Below are positions 22,108 through 33,620 of a DNA stretch of 64,000 nucleotides, piece by piece. The number at the start of each line of letters is the position of its first letter. The stretch's first letter is position 1. The stretch comes from Nectonema munidae (lineage: Eukaryota; Nematomorpha; Nectonematoida; Nectonematidae). The translations under genes and the position numbers were made by a program. The notes below the pieces were generated by a model. That model made no database searches and was not told the DNA's origin. It worked only from the letters and a program-made list of their open reading frames with translations. The stretch spans positions 186,001 to 250,000 of the forward strand of contig JAUIRK010000227.1 of assembly GCA_030549495.1 (NCBI GenBank). The letters run 5' to 3'.

Positions 22108-23520
22108 TTGAATGTTATATATTCCCTATCTATCTTTGTTATAACTTTTATAATTCCTAATTTAAATACTACTTCGATCGTCCTTTCTTCTGCAACTTTT
22201 ATTCATTTTTCCTTGTATATATATGCATGTTATTTTGATATCACTCACTTTCCTTACAACGTTCTTTTGTTGAATAAAAGCTCCAGCTTTTCACTTTTGT
22301 TTTCATTACAAATTGTAATTACATTTTTAGCTAAAAACTTTGTTTATAAGAGCAAAAAGTTTTGTGACTTATCTGAAACTTCATCAAACAGTAACGAAGA
22401 AGAGACAAAGCAAAATTTTCAACCAAAATCCATTGCAGAACCTCACTTTCCAAATCAAAAAGAACCAGATGATTTAATCATAGATTTGGAACTCACTAAG
22501 TCAGGAGCCGAACTTCTTTCTTCAAGACTTAAAAAATGGAACTCACTAAGTCAGGAGCCGAACTTCTTCTTCAAGACTTAAAAAATAGAACTCACTAAGT
22601 CAGGAGCCGAACTTCTTTTTTCAAGACTTAAAAAATGGAACTCACTAAGTCAGGAGCCGAACTTCTTTCTTCAAGACTTAAAAAATGGAACTCACAAAGT
22701 CAGGAGCCGAACTTCTTTCTTCAAGACTTAAAAAATGGAACTCACTAAGTCAGGAGCCGAACTTCTTTCTTCAAGACTTAAAAAATAGAACTTACTAAGT
22801 GAAAACCGCAGAATATCTCTTTACAGAAAAAGACATAAAAAATTTGATATGTTTTATAATATATGTGATGATTTTTGTTATTGTCAAGATGTTGTTTATG
22901 GAACAGCAGAACTGACAACGAACATTGTGAAAAAGCGCATTGGCCACTGCGAGAAGGACTTTAACCAAAAACTTTCAATGTACTCAGACAGCCGTTTATA
23001 GATTTTAGCAAAATTCTATTGACTCCACTTCATATAAAGTTGGGTTTCGTTAACTCTTGATTGTGAAAGTCAGTTATTACAAGAAATTCGTTGATGTTCC
23101 CAAAGCTTTCTGAAGCTAAAATTAAAAAGGGGGTATTCATTGGACCTCAAATAAATGCAATGTTAAAATCAAAAAAATTACAAGAAGTAATGACAAAAAT
23201 TGAGAAGGAAGCATGATTCGTACGTTGTGATGTAGTTTATGGTTTTCTTGGAAATAAAAAAGATCCGAAATACAAAGAACCTGTATCAAACCTCATTCAT
23301 ACTTTCCATAAGCTAGGCTGCCGTATGTCTTTGAAGATTCATTTTTTGCACTCACACTTGGATTTTTTTCTGAAAACTTAGGTGATGTCAGGGATGAACA
23401 TGGCGAAGATTTCATCAGGACATTACAGCAATGGAAAGAAGGTATCAAGGATGCTTGAACACAGCTATGAAGGGAGATTACTTATGATTTCTATTGAGAA
23501 ACGATAAGAACTTTTATTCG
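22108..23520 (+). pseudogene. Transposase-like gene of an unassigned invertebrate family, broken
   Basis: The frame open over 22108-22581 has a hydrophobic AT-rich start of doubtful meaning, then a polar part with LTKSGAELLSSRLKKWN. After a 50-bp repeat array come RRISLYRKRHKKF and FCYCQDV (22800-22890), PLHIKLG near 23030, IKKGVFIGPQI near 23130, MSLKIHFLHSHLDFF (23325-23369), DEHGEDF (23393-23413), then MERRYQGCLNTAM in a shifted frame. I know this motif series from multicopy, poorly named invertebrate proteins with an EHGERFHQD signature, thought to be transposon-borne; I cannot assign a superfamily. It has several stops and frameshifts. Its position near the right TTAA-type end makes it a candidate for that element's own transposase. 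Confidence 0.55.
22485..22798 (+). repeat. 50-bp tandem repeat inside the transposase-like gene, six copies
   Basis: TCAGGAGCCGAACTTCTT starts at 22501, 22551, 22600, 22650, 22700 and 22750, so units are 49-50 bases and nearly identical. The first unit is the coding segment for TKSGAELLSSRLKKWN; 50 is not a multiple of three, so each extra copy shifts the frame. The next family motif resumes only after the last unit. Confidence 0.9.
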
Positions 23521-23857
23521 AGAAAAACTAGAACTTCAAAAGATTTTTGATTTTTATATAAAAACTTTTAAAAATCTTAACTTTTTATTATGAACGTATG
23601 AAACTTTTTGACAAATAAATAGGTGCTTAAATTATATAAATGTTAAAATTCAGAAAAGAATATCGATGCTATGCCAAAACAAATACTTTTTTCATAATCA
23701 GCAGTCAAAATTACGTATATAAATATTAAAAAATACAGATAAACAAAATCATTGTTAGTAGGTTCTCACGAGAATTTTGTAAAATATTCAATATTTTAAG
23801 AAAAAAGAGGGACAGTTACTGAGGAAATTCAAAATAGCCAATCACGAATAGGGTTCA

Positions 23858-24260
23858 TGAAATATTTCAACATATTTTATACTAATTAGTCTAAAGAAAA
23901 TTCGGATTTAACTTATTTTTATTCCTATAATGTTATATGCAGAAGTTATATGTAGTTCATTTCTTATAATTGAGAACAAATGATCTTCAACGCGGAAGAC
24001 AAATTCTCCAAACGGTTTAATGATGAATTGATTAAACTAAAAAAATCAAACGAATATTCTTTTAAGGCTAACCTCAAAAATAAGAGTGCAAATAAAGAAA
24101 TTTTTGAATAAAGAAGTAAAGTTAAAAATACATGGAAAATGATAAATCAGATTCTTGGCAAGGACAACTGACAAGCCGATTCTAATAAATTTTTCCAATG
24201 TTTGAACAATATTTATAGTAATTACGAGAGCTCTATTCATTACCCTTTGAATAATTGTAA
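23858..24260 (+). pseudogene. CR1/L2-like LINE fragment, plus strand
   Basis: Traces of a LINE linker region: FNAEDKFSKRFNDELIKLKK from about 23980 and NTWKMINQILGK near 24130, the K.TWK.IN.iLgk block that precedes reverse transcriptase in CR1/L2-type LINEs. It may be the continuation of the fragment ending at 14285, split by the TTAA-type composite. At least one stop interrupts it. Confidence 0.45.
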
Positions 24261-24276
24261 CAACCTTTTAATTATG

Positions 24277-26285
24277 AAGTCTCTAGGAAAGTCTCTGAAG
24301 TCGGAAAATCACTGAAGTTCCATGGAAAATCTATGAAGTAATAATTTTTCACGCTTTGTGCATAAGGCGCTCCTCCCTCTCTCTAGCTGGCCTATCTTCC
24401 TCTGTGTTACATTTTCTCTTTCACTTTTCTTACTCACCAAAGTGTGACATCTACGCCAATATTATCACTTACGCTGGGAAACAATTTATAAAGAGATGAG
24501 GAAATTCAATGTTTTATTTCAATTAACTGAGCTACACATAGTATCATCCATCATTACTATTTGGTAATATTAACTCGGGCATTTTATTAGCACATAAGTC
24601 AGTATTATTATTTTTACATGTGTGGATTTTCCCACAATCATTCTCACTCTCCTCACTTATTGCATTAGTGCTGCGATAAGAATATTCTCCATTTTTACTA
24701 TACGTTTATCCTTTAAGTTTATACATTTAAGTTTTCTACAGCTTCAAATTTAAAAATAGAATTTTTTTCTCTAAAATTTTAAAATCACATGAAAATATTA
24801 ATATTTACAGACAGCCAACCAAAATCTATAAATTCATCTTCTAAAATTTAGTTTTTATTACTTCAAGTCTTAGAAGGTTTTTAAAAATTAATAAACTACA
24901 TTTTTAGAATTAAATCTCGAAAAATATTTTGAAAGATATTGCTAATAATAAAGTAAATTTCTAATCTAAAGCAGAAGATTTGTATTAAAGAGCTTTGATA
25001 AACGCAGACGATTTTATTTTTGTAAAGTCGACTATAGTCGGCATTGGGCGTTAACGGGTTAATGTTAAAAGTAAAGCAATGAAAGTATCCATAATGGCTT
25101 AAAATTTTTTTGATGTCTTTTTTCCTGTTTTTTTATATTAAATATAAACACCGATAAATTTTACTATGTAGAGTTGGGGCCCCTCTATCATAATTATAAT
25201 TGCGCCCCGCAATTCCTAACATCGGCTCTGAGATTGATGACCATTTTTTTAATTGCTCCCGAGTAAGCGGACATTTCTGTTTTTTGTTGACTGTTTACCT
25301 TAATGTTTCAACTGTTTTGGGATCATATGAAGAACAACCAACCCAACAATTTTGGGGTGGCTATTCTTCAGAAGAGAGATTTTAGGGTGGCTATTCTTCA
25401 GTTGAGTTTTATATTTATTTAAACTTTGAAATGTGTATTGTATAATTAAATCGAGCGTATACTAAACAAATTGTTTTTAATCGGATTACACTGATACTGA
25501 TTTCCTGAAAACATAATATATATAATCACTAATATATATTTAATCTTATAACACTGTATAATCTTGAAACAATATCCTGTTTTGCAAGTCAGCTATATAA
25601 TATTATAGATGTATACTTATTGTTTATTTTTTTAATTCTTCTCACAAAATGAATTTTCAAGATTTTATTTTGCCTTTACTAAATCAAAATTATAATATTT
25701 TAGTTTTTACTAAATAAATTTTTTTAATTTTGCTTGAGTGGTATATTCTGTATAATATTATTGGAAAACTATTTGGGGTGGTGGTCCTTCAAAAGGGTCA
25801 TGCGGGGTGGTTGTCCCCCAATCGCAACTTGCTACTAAAATTGTGGTCGTTATTCTTCATCTGTTTTATATTAATCTTTCGATTGTGTATCTTTTCTTAA
25901 TAATAATAATAATAATGATTTTTTAATGTTTTTCAAATAATTAATTTATGTTACTTAAACCAGGAGAATCAAGATGTACTTACTTTGAGTAAATGGCCCA
26001 GATACTCATATATTTTTTAAAATTGTACTAGCCGTTGAAAAAGTTTGCACACCCCTGGTTAAAGTCTATTTTTTCTTTGAGCTATGAAGCTTTAAACTTC
26101 CTCATCTCTTTTATAAATTGTTTCCTGGCGTTGCGATATTGGCGTAGATTACACTTTGGGGAGTGAGAAAAGTGACAGAGAAATTGTAACACAAGGGAAG
26201 ATAGGCCAGCTAGAGAGAGAGAAGGCGACTTATGCACAAAGAACTTACTTCAGAGATTTTCCGACTTCAGAGATTCTCCGTCTAC
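24277..26285. mobile_element. ~2-kb foldback element with ~200-bp inverted arms
   Basis: The left arm (24277-24500) and right arm (about 26085-26285, reverse complement) share CTGAAGTCGGAAAATC, the run TCTCTCTAGCTGGCCTATCTT, CTACGCCAATAT and GAAACAATTTATAAA. No transposase. The interior includes a hAT-like end (GTTTGCACACCCCTG at 26043-26057) and a piece ending CGTTAACGGGTTAA near 25060 that resembles a TTAA-type terminus, so it is itself a mosaic. Confidence 0.55.
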
Positions 26286-27655
26286 GGACAATATCACTTA
26301 CGCTGGGAAACAATTTATAAAGAGATGAGGAAATTCAATGTTTTATTTCAATTAACTGAGCTACACATGGTATCATCCATCATTACTATTTGGTAATACT
26401 AACTCAGGCATTTTATTAGCACATAAGTCAGTACTATTATTTATTTTCACATGTGTGGATTTTCCCACAATCATTCTCGCTCTCCTCACTTATTGCATCA
26501 GTGCTGCGATAAGAATATTCTCCAATTTTACTATACGTTTAACCTTTAAGTTTATACATTTAAGTTTTCTACAGCTTCAAATTTCAAAAAAGAAATTTTT
26601 TCTATAAAATTTTAAAATCACATGAAAATATTAATATTTACAGACAGCCAACCAAAATCTATAAATTCATGTTCTAAAATTTTGTTTTTATTACTTTAAG
26701 TCTTAGAAGGTTTTTGAAAGAGGTTTTTAAAAATTAATAAACTACATTTTAGAATTATATCTCGAAAAATATTTTGAAAGATATTGTTAATAAAAAAGCT
26801 AGAAGAATCTTTTTCTAAAGGAATATATGTAATTGCCTAGTTTGCCCCTCCCTGTTGACGATCAGAATAATCAGACGATATCTAATGTAAAGCAGAAGAT
26901 TTGTATTAAAGAGCTTTGATAAACGCAGACGATTTTATTTTTGTAAATTCGACTATAGTCGGCATTGGGCGTTAACGGGTTAATGTTAAAAGTAAAGCAA
27001 TAAAAGTATACATAGTGGATTACACTGATACTGATTTCCTGAAAACATACTATATATAATCACTAGTATATATTTAATCTTATAACACTCTATAATCTTG
27101 AAACAATATCCTGTTTTGCAAGTCAGCTATATAATATTATAGATGTATACTTGTTGTTTATTTTTTTAATTCTTCTAACAAAATGAATTTTCAAGATTTT
27201 ATTTTGCCTTTACTAAATCAAAATTTTAATATTTTTGTTTTTACAAAATAAATTTTTTTAATTTTGCTTCAGTGGTGGGCTTCAATTGGAAAACTATTTG
27301 GGATGGTGGTTCTTCAAAAGGGTCATTCAGGGTGGTTGTTCTTTACTTGCTACTAAAATATTGTCTTGTGGTCGTTATTCTTCATCTGTTTTATATTAAT
27401 CTTTCGATTGTGTATCTTTAATAATAATAATAATAATAATTTTTTAATGTTTTTCAAATAATTAATTTATGTTACTTAAACCAGGAGAATCATGATGTAC
27501 TTACTTTGAGTAAATGGCCCAGATACTCAGATATTTTTAAAAATTGTACTCGCCGTTGAAAAAGTTTACAGGTTCTAGGAAAGTCTTTGAAGTCGGAAAA
27601 TCACTGAAGTAAATTCCATGGAAAATCTGTGAAGTAATTTTTCACGCTTTGTATT
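26286..27655. repeat. Partial direct copy of the foldback element
   Basis: 26286-27010 repeats 24465-25070, and 27018-27567 repeats 25490-26047, in the same order, ending at 27570-27655 with a copy of the left arm tip (24277-24360). Small insertions and deletions distinguish the copies; 26810-26880 is extra here. The middle part (25070-25490) of the first copy is missing. Confidence 0.7.
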
Positions 27656-28260
27656 ATGCTTGTATTATATATTTGTTTCCTCTAAATTTATCATAAATTT
27701 TTCCAAGTTCTTTTTCTGTGTTATCAGAAATCCTGTTCGCTCTCTGAGTTCCAACCAGAGACAAAGAACTTGGAAAAATTTATGATAAATTTAGAGGAAA
27801 CATATCCCCATAAGTTCATCAAAAGAAGGATGAATCAATACTTTATGGAAAACACGAAGGAACGCATTGAGTATATTCGTTTCCTATTCAAGAAGATAAA
27901 TTTGGGAATACGTTAAGGATGAAGGTACCCTTCATATCTGATAAAGTTAATACAATAATTAAAAAAGAATTTAATAACAAAATATTAAGATCAATGAACG
28001 TGGTTCCAGCTTATCTCAAATATTCAAACCGAAGAAACAACATTTTCACAGATGTGACGCCGCTAAATGTAACCTTTGTATATTGTAACCACATGTGTAT
28101 CACACAGACACCCCCCGTATAGAATCGGATAAGAATAATTCTATTGTAGGACTACATCTCGTAAAAGGCGAGTAAGTGTCACATGTATAATTCATACATA
28201 CTTGACACACACACCGACTATAATATTACAAGTCACTCATACTCAGTGGTACACATATCA
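27656..28260 (+). mobile_element. Penelope-like retroelement fragment
   Basis: A 40-base perfect inverted pair lies at 27674-27713 and 27763-27802. After it comes coding sequence of the Penelope-like type, containing PHKFIKRRMNQY (about 27810) and KVPFISDKVNTIIKKEF (27922-27972), the region after the reverse transcriptase core. The fragment is broken. A GIY-YIG domain, common in such elements, is not recognisable. Confidence 0.5.
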
Positions 28261-31200
28261 CTGTTTACTACAACAAGAACTCTCCTCGCTCTGAAGAAGA
28301 TTGTGGTTTTTTATTTGAAAAAGCTGATTGTTAGCAAAAATTTATAATCCTTTAACGTTGTGCCCAATAAATTACCTTTCCTTTATCGTTGTATTTACGA
28401 TTACTATATGAATGTGCTGCACAGTACACTACGAATGTGCACATTCTCTTCATCACAACCCATCATTCCCTTCATCACACTATTCTTAGATTGACGTATG
28501 ATATCATCCTTTCATTGAAGAACTTCTTTCCAATGCAATTGGCTTTTTATCGATGCAGGGATAGTGCAACATTACCAAAAGAATTTCACAAAAGTGAAAT
28601 TAATCCTGCAGTCGTGGATATTAGGATGGACTTAACTTTTTCCTTTAGACGAAGCGAAATCATTAAAGATAATAAATCTACAAGCTATAATATTCAATTA
28701 TTCTTTTCTAGCAGATTTTTATCAAGTAAAAAATTAAAATATTCATTATAATACTTTAATTGTTTTCTATTCAGATGTTAAAGGAATTTAAGCGTCTCGA
28801 AGCAAAAATGAGAAACTCTGACATAAGAAGCACATTTTTGAGCAATTTAATAAATATTCTTCTACAATAAACAAAATGTGTTGTGGTAAAAAACTTGGTT
28901 TGATTTATAATAAATACCTCGCTCATATCTTATCACAAAATGGTAAAATAATTTTAATCAAAAATATGGATTTATTTTAAAATAATTTATATTTTAATAG
29001 AAAGCTGTCCAATTGCATCTCTTTTGGGTATAAACTCATTCTTCAAAGAAAAACTGAATGATTTCATTGAAGTTGAAAGAGATCTTATAATGGACAAACC
29101 AATTTTTCTCGTGGTAAAAGATTGAATAGAAGAAAAGAAAAATGATGGCTTTTGCATAAAACTAGAAAATATATCATTATTAATTAACAGTTAAAAATTA
29201 ATCAGTTTATCAGCTTATTTTGCTTGAATAAATTTTTCTTCAATTTCTTTTTGTAATTATTTTTGTATTAAGAACACTGAATTTTCTTGTGTTTTTGAAC
29301 GATACTTATTGCATATATTATAGTAGGTTGTTGACGTAAGGTTTTGTCCTCAATTCCAGGTAAAAACAATAATTTAAAAATTATCGTCTTTAATTTTTTT
29401 GATTTTCAAGGCAATTTATTAAACACTTTTAGTTTTTAAAAGAGAATTTTGAATTAATTTCAGATTTTTTACTTCTTATTTTTTATCTTATTTTTACGGA
29501 GTAGTTTTGTTCTTAATAATAATCAAACAACCAACAAACTAAAAATAAAAAACTAATAAATAACTTAACTTAAATAGAATATGGTGATTGTAGTAGTTTT
29601 TACTTCCTAAACCGTCAATCTTTGACAACATACCATTCTACTTAATTTATGTTACTATTCGTTTTCACAAGAGCTACATTACTTACTATAAAAGATAGTA
29701 AAAATTACAATGTGCAACTAATATATACTATACAGTCTAGTATATACTTCTCAATGAGGTAGTATAATATACTATAAACAAAAGTTGGATTTACCAATAA
29801 AGTTAGTAATAATTACTATAAAGGTATAGTAAAGATTACTTATTGAAAGGTATTACTAATTCTCATAATAGACAAAGAAATTTACTATATAAATTAGTTA
29901 GTCGCACAAACTTACATTTTCAGTGGGATACCTCACCGTTTTTTGGATATTACAAAAAAATCTTAAACCACCCAAAGTTCGATTAATGCTTTTTCACTTT
30001 TTTGTTCAGTCAAAGATTGAGTAAGGAAATGTAGTACCGGGTTGTAACAGTTTATCACTTGAGGCTTAGACTCATTGATCGAGAATGAAACGTGGCCCTT
30101 AGATTCATCGAAAATATAATCATTGTGATAAAATAAGAAAAATATGTAGTAATTCACTCAACTAAATAAACCTTCATTTGCCTACAAAAATAATTTAGAA
30201 ATGCACAGGGCGCGTTATTTTTAAATACAACAATGAATCCTTCTTTTATGGGTAGCATGTATAATACTTTTATATGTAAAGTAATTCATATGTGCAATAG
30301 TATTCCTTCAAAAATGAGAAGTTTGTTTAACAAGCTATTTAAAAAAAGCTGAAAATATTTTAAATGTAAAGTTAGTGTCTGTGGCGAACATATGTATAAT
30401 ATCGATAAATACTGATGTTGTGTGATTGCAGGCATGCCTATAAGTATTTATTCCTTTGTTCCTTTTTTAAATATTGGATTGAGAAACTTCTTCGATGTCC
30501 TATAGACTTCTCATTTTTTCAACTGCAAAAGTTTTAAACAATTGCATTTTAAAAATTATATCTATATGAAGGACAAGTATCTTCTTCCTTCACGCCTCTA
30601 CATCCAAAGTATGCTCTATCGCTCAGATCCTTTTTTAAATATGTAGTTTGCCTTGCCAAATCCTTTTACATCTCCCTTTTAACTTGAAGTGTTTAAGACT
30701 TTATGATGCCATGTTGATGAAATTTCACCTGGCCTTTTTACATATCATTCCTTTGCTGAACACTTCAAAAGTTTTTTTATCAACTTGGTTTTTGTTCCAG
30801 GCTAATCCTACCTTCACATCTCTAGTGATTCTCACTCAATTTTAGTCATCATATAAAATCTCTGTTGTTTTTTTGTTCTATATATCAATAAATTTATTAT
30901 TAATACAAAGTATGGCGTTTGCCACACATACTATATACTTAGAAATATAGTTTTAATTTTTTTATGAACTTAAGAGAACCAATTTCCAATTAGTTTTCGA
31001 TTTTTATCCAATATAAATCGTATAATCGGAATCCACTTAACGAGAGTCACCAGAATGCATATAAAACGTGATAAAATTTAAATAAAATACTTCAGATGCC
31101 CCTACTAAGTACTCAATTTTTTTAACTGTAACAAGTGTGCAAGCAATTATAATTTAAGAAAAAGAAAGAAAGAAAGCTTATTTTCAAACAAAGAATTAAA

Positions 31201-31840
31201 AAAATAAGAAAGTAAAATTGTAATTAGAAATGAGATAACATGTTTCAAATGAAAATCCTTAATAAGAATAAGGTGGTATTTAAAGGTAAATATCAAAGCC
31301 TTTTGAGACCGCTTGTTGATAACTTTAAATAACTTTAAAGGCAAAGTTAAAGATGAACCTTCAACAGTATACGATAAAAATTAGAAAAAAATATTAATAT
31401 ACCCTCTAGACAATATAAGCGATATTCTGTTGTCCCTAGTTCGACACAAACCGTGATGTAGTGCCTTCAAACACCCGATTGTATATTTACCTTTACATTT
31501 ACACTCGTTCATATATGTACATAAAAAGGGTGGATGAATGAAATATTTTAAATTGCAGAAAACAGCTTTGTTTGTTTGTTTGTTTAACAAATATCAAAAT
31601 TGTTTATTCAAAAATTAATTGACCTTGGATTTTATGAATCCAATAGGAATTTTAGATAAAGTATTTATTTTCGATTGTACACAATCAAAGCAAATAAATT
31701 GCAAATATAAAGTCTTTAATTGTAACATGAGGAAATAATTTCATATGAGATAATGTGTAAATTTATTTTAAAAGGAGCAATACTTGTAATTTTGATCCAA
31801 GGTAAATTTTATTTTTTTGATCAGTAAGATTTTTTGAATG
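28261..31840. other. AT-rich region with little recognisable content
   Basis: Mostly featureless. 28560-28740 has an open frame of more balanced composition (PKEFHKSEINPAVVDIRMDL) followed by 28775-28870, but no family suggests itself. A local cluster of TATAGTA words occurs at 29680-29900. Other open frames here are AT-rich and without motifs. Confidence 0.5.
29001..29125 (+). CDS. Possible terminal exon of an unknown gene
   Basis: After ttttaatag, the frame from 29003 reads SCPIASLLGINSFF, then KEKLNDFIEVERDL and MDKPIFLVVKD, stop TGA at 29123-29125. Composition is protein-like compared with the surroundings. LGIxxxF and a closing DKPxxFxVxD loosely recall the end of serpins, but the reactive-centre loop is not there. 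No partner exon can be placed with confidence. Confidence 0.25.
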
Positions 31841-31844
31841 TGAT

Positions 31845-32432
31845 CAGGCTCACCATATTTTTTGTGACAAAAACGGGACATTTTAACAAATACCAGCAAA
31901 AAAACGATAATTTTCAAAATCAAGTTTAGTTGAGTGTAACTTATATCACATTATAATAAAATAAATTTGATGCATGCGTAAAAATAATATACCAAAATTT
32001 TTTTATAGGTTTATTAGGCTAATATGCCTTCAATCTTATTTTCTTGATGAAGTAAGTTTACGCAATAAATGTTGGTCTTTCGACGTTTCAGAATAAACTT
32101 CGTCACATTCCTAATTTATTTTTATATTTAAAAATTCCCAATCAGAAGACACCTATTTAAAAGCAAAAAGCACACATTTTACGTTTCGGAAGCAAAAAAG
32201 AAGAACATCGAGACATGTAAAGGCAAATCCAGAAGTCTTGTCAAAATACAATATTGTATCATTTAATTGATTATAATAATAAATGGAAATTATGTGGAGT
32301 TGTTTTTCGTGCTAAGCCATTGAGTTAGATATGTGTTATACTATATAATGATATAAAAAACGGGAGATTTAAAAAAGACGGGACCTTAAATATACATGAT
32401 AAAAACGGAGCTGACTCTTTAAAACGGTGAGT
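31845..32432. repeat. Possible hAT-type nonautonomous element
   Basis: The left edge reads CAGGCTCACCATATTTTTTG then ACAAAAACGGGAC, like the CAGGGTGACCA...CGGGAC ends of some hAT MITEs. The right part has two inverted-looking blocks (AAAACGGGAGA, GACGGGACC) before GGTGAG near 32427. Matching between ends is loose and no 8-bp duplication was found. Confidence 0.3.
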
Positions 32433-32679
32433 AAGGGTAGCTTACATATAATTACATATACACCTTATATATTATGAAAAATGAAAATTTAGTGATTCCT
32501 TAACAGAGAAAAATATATGGTGGGCAGAATCTAAATTTTATATAAAATTAACCAGATTTTTGGATACAAGACAAGGCTTTATTTATCAATGAATATGCAT
32601 ATAAATATATTTGCAACTAAAAAAAAATAATAAATTCAAACATCGTTTGTTTTGACTTAAAAGTAGTTAGGTTTCAAAG

Positions 32680-33620
32680 GTTTATCAAAATCGCAAGAAA
32701 TCGAACAAATTTAACCAAATTAGTTTTTCAACAAAAACCTTTTAACAGAAGAGCAACTTTATCCGATTAAATCTTTGTATTTTTGATAAAATAACAGACT
32801 TTTGTATTGTTCGCAGAGCTTAGCAATCACTCAAGTAAGATAATTTCTAAAAAAACATTGATTTTAAGAGTAGGTTATTTAACTTTTAAATATGTAGTGC
32901 GAATTTGAGTCCAAGCTTTCAAGTATAGGACTACCGATCTTTTGCGAGTGAAAGTCTTTTAATTTTAGCAAGTAATACTCTTTAAACAAATGATTTGTGT
33001 GAAAAAAAAATTTAGGCTAAAAACTACTCTAAATGCCACGCGATTTAGAATTTCGAGAGGCTCTACATTGGGATGAGCATAATTTAATAACAACAATTCA
33101 GATGAAGAATAAGATTATTAGCAATCTTACTTTTAAACCAAAAAACTTACTTGATTACCCAAATTATCTTATATAAGTGATTCACATGATCATTAAAATT
33201 GAGACCAATACAAACCTGAAGATTAAACTTGTTAACAACATTTATACCACTGATTGAAAAAAGTACAGGATGGAGAGCTACTTTTTTTGATACAATCATT
33301 GCATTAATCTTATTATTGTTTCTTTAAGGCCTTAGTACCAACCATTTGTAAATCTTTTCTAGGTTTGGCAAGCGCTTTCTCTCATATTCAAATCATATTT
33401 AAAAATAATGTAATGTCATCTATATAAATTATATATTCAAAAAAAATGAGAACATCTGTGCAAATCCTTCATATAGATTGTAAAAAGCCAAGTAACTAAA
33501 ATTGATCATTTTGGTACACAACCTGTAACACACATTATATCTGAACATATTTTTTGTTGCGATATATTCAGGCCATCTTTCTTTTTATCGCTATGTTATG
33601 TTATGTTATATGTCATTGAA
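32680..33620 (-). pseudogene. Heavily decayed CR1/L2-like LINE fragment
   Basis: On the minus strand, traces around 33140-33330 read INAMIVSKK, VLFSISGINVV and IGLNFNDHVNHL, the C-terminal part of a LINE reverse transcriptase (yLGi.id..l....h). Many stops and frameshifts. It appears related to the better preserved copy at 35180-36330. Confidence 0.45.

Larger units (their letters stand above)
14286..23857. mobile_element. 9.56-kb composite bounded by TTAA-type terminal inverted repeats
   Basis: The left end is TTAA (14286-14289) then CCCTATTCGTGACTGGCTAT from 14290. The right end is the reverse complement, ending GGG at 23853 and followed by TTCA (23854-23857), a probable eroded TTAA. The arms match over roughly 38 bases with about five differences. 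TTAA targets and CCC ends are the mark of piggyBac-like elements, but no piggyBac transposase is visible inside. The interior holds a LINE fragment, another TTAA-type structure, a Tigger element and an unassigned transposase-like gene near the right end, so it is a nested composite. Confidence 0.6.

Noticed and set aside
22485-22798. CRISPR-like evenly spaced repeats
   Set aside because: Units are contiguous without spacers and lie in a eukaryotic transposase-like gene.
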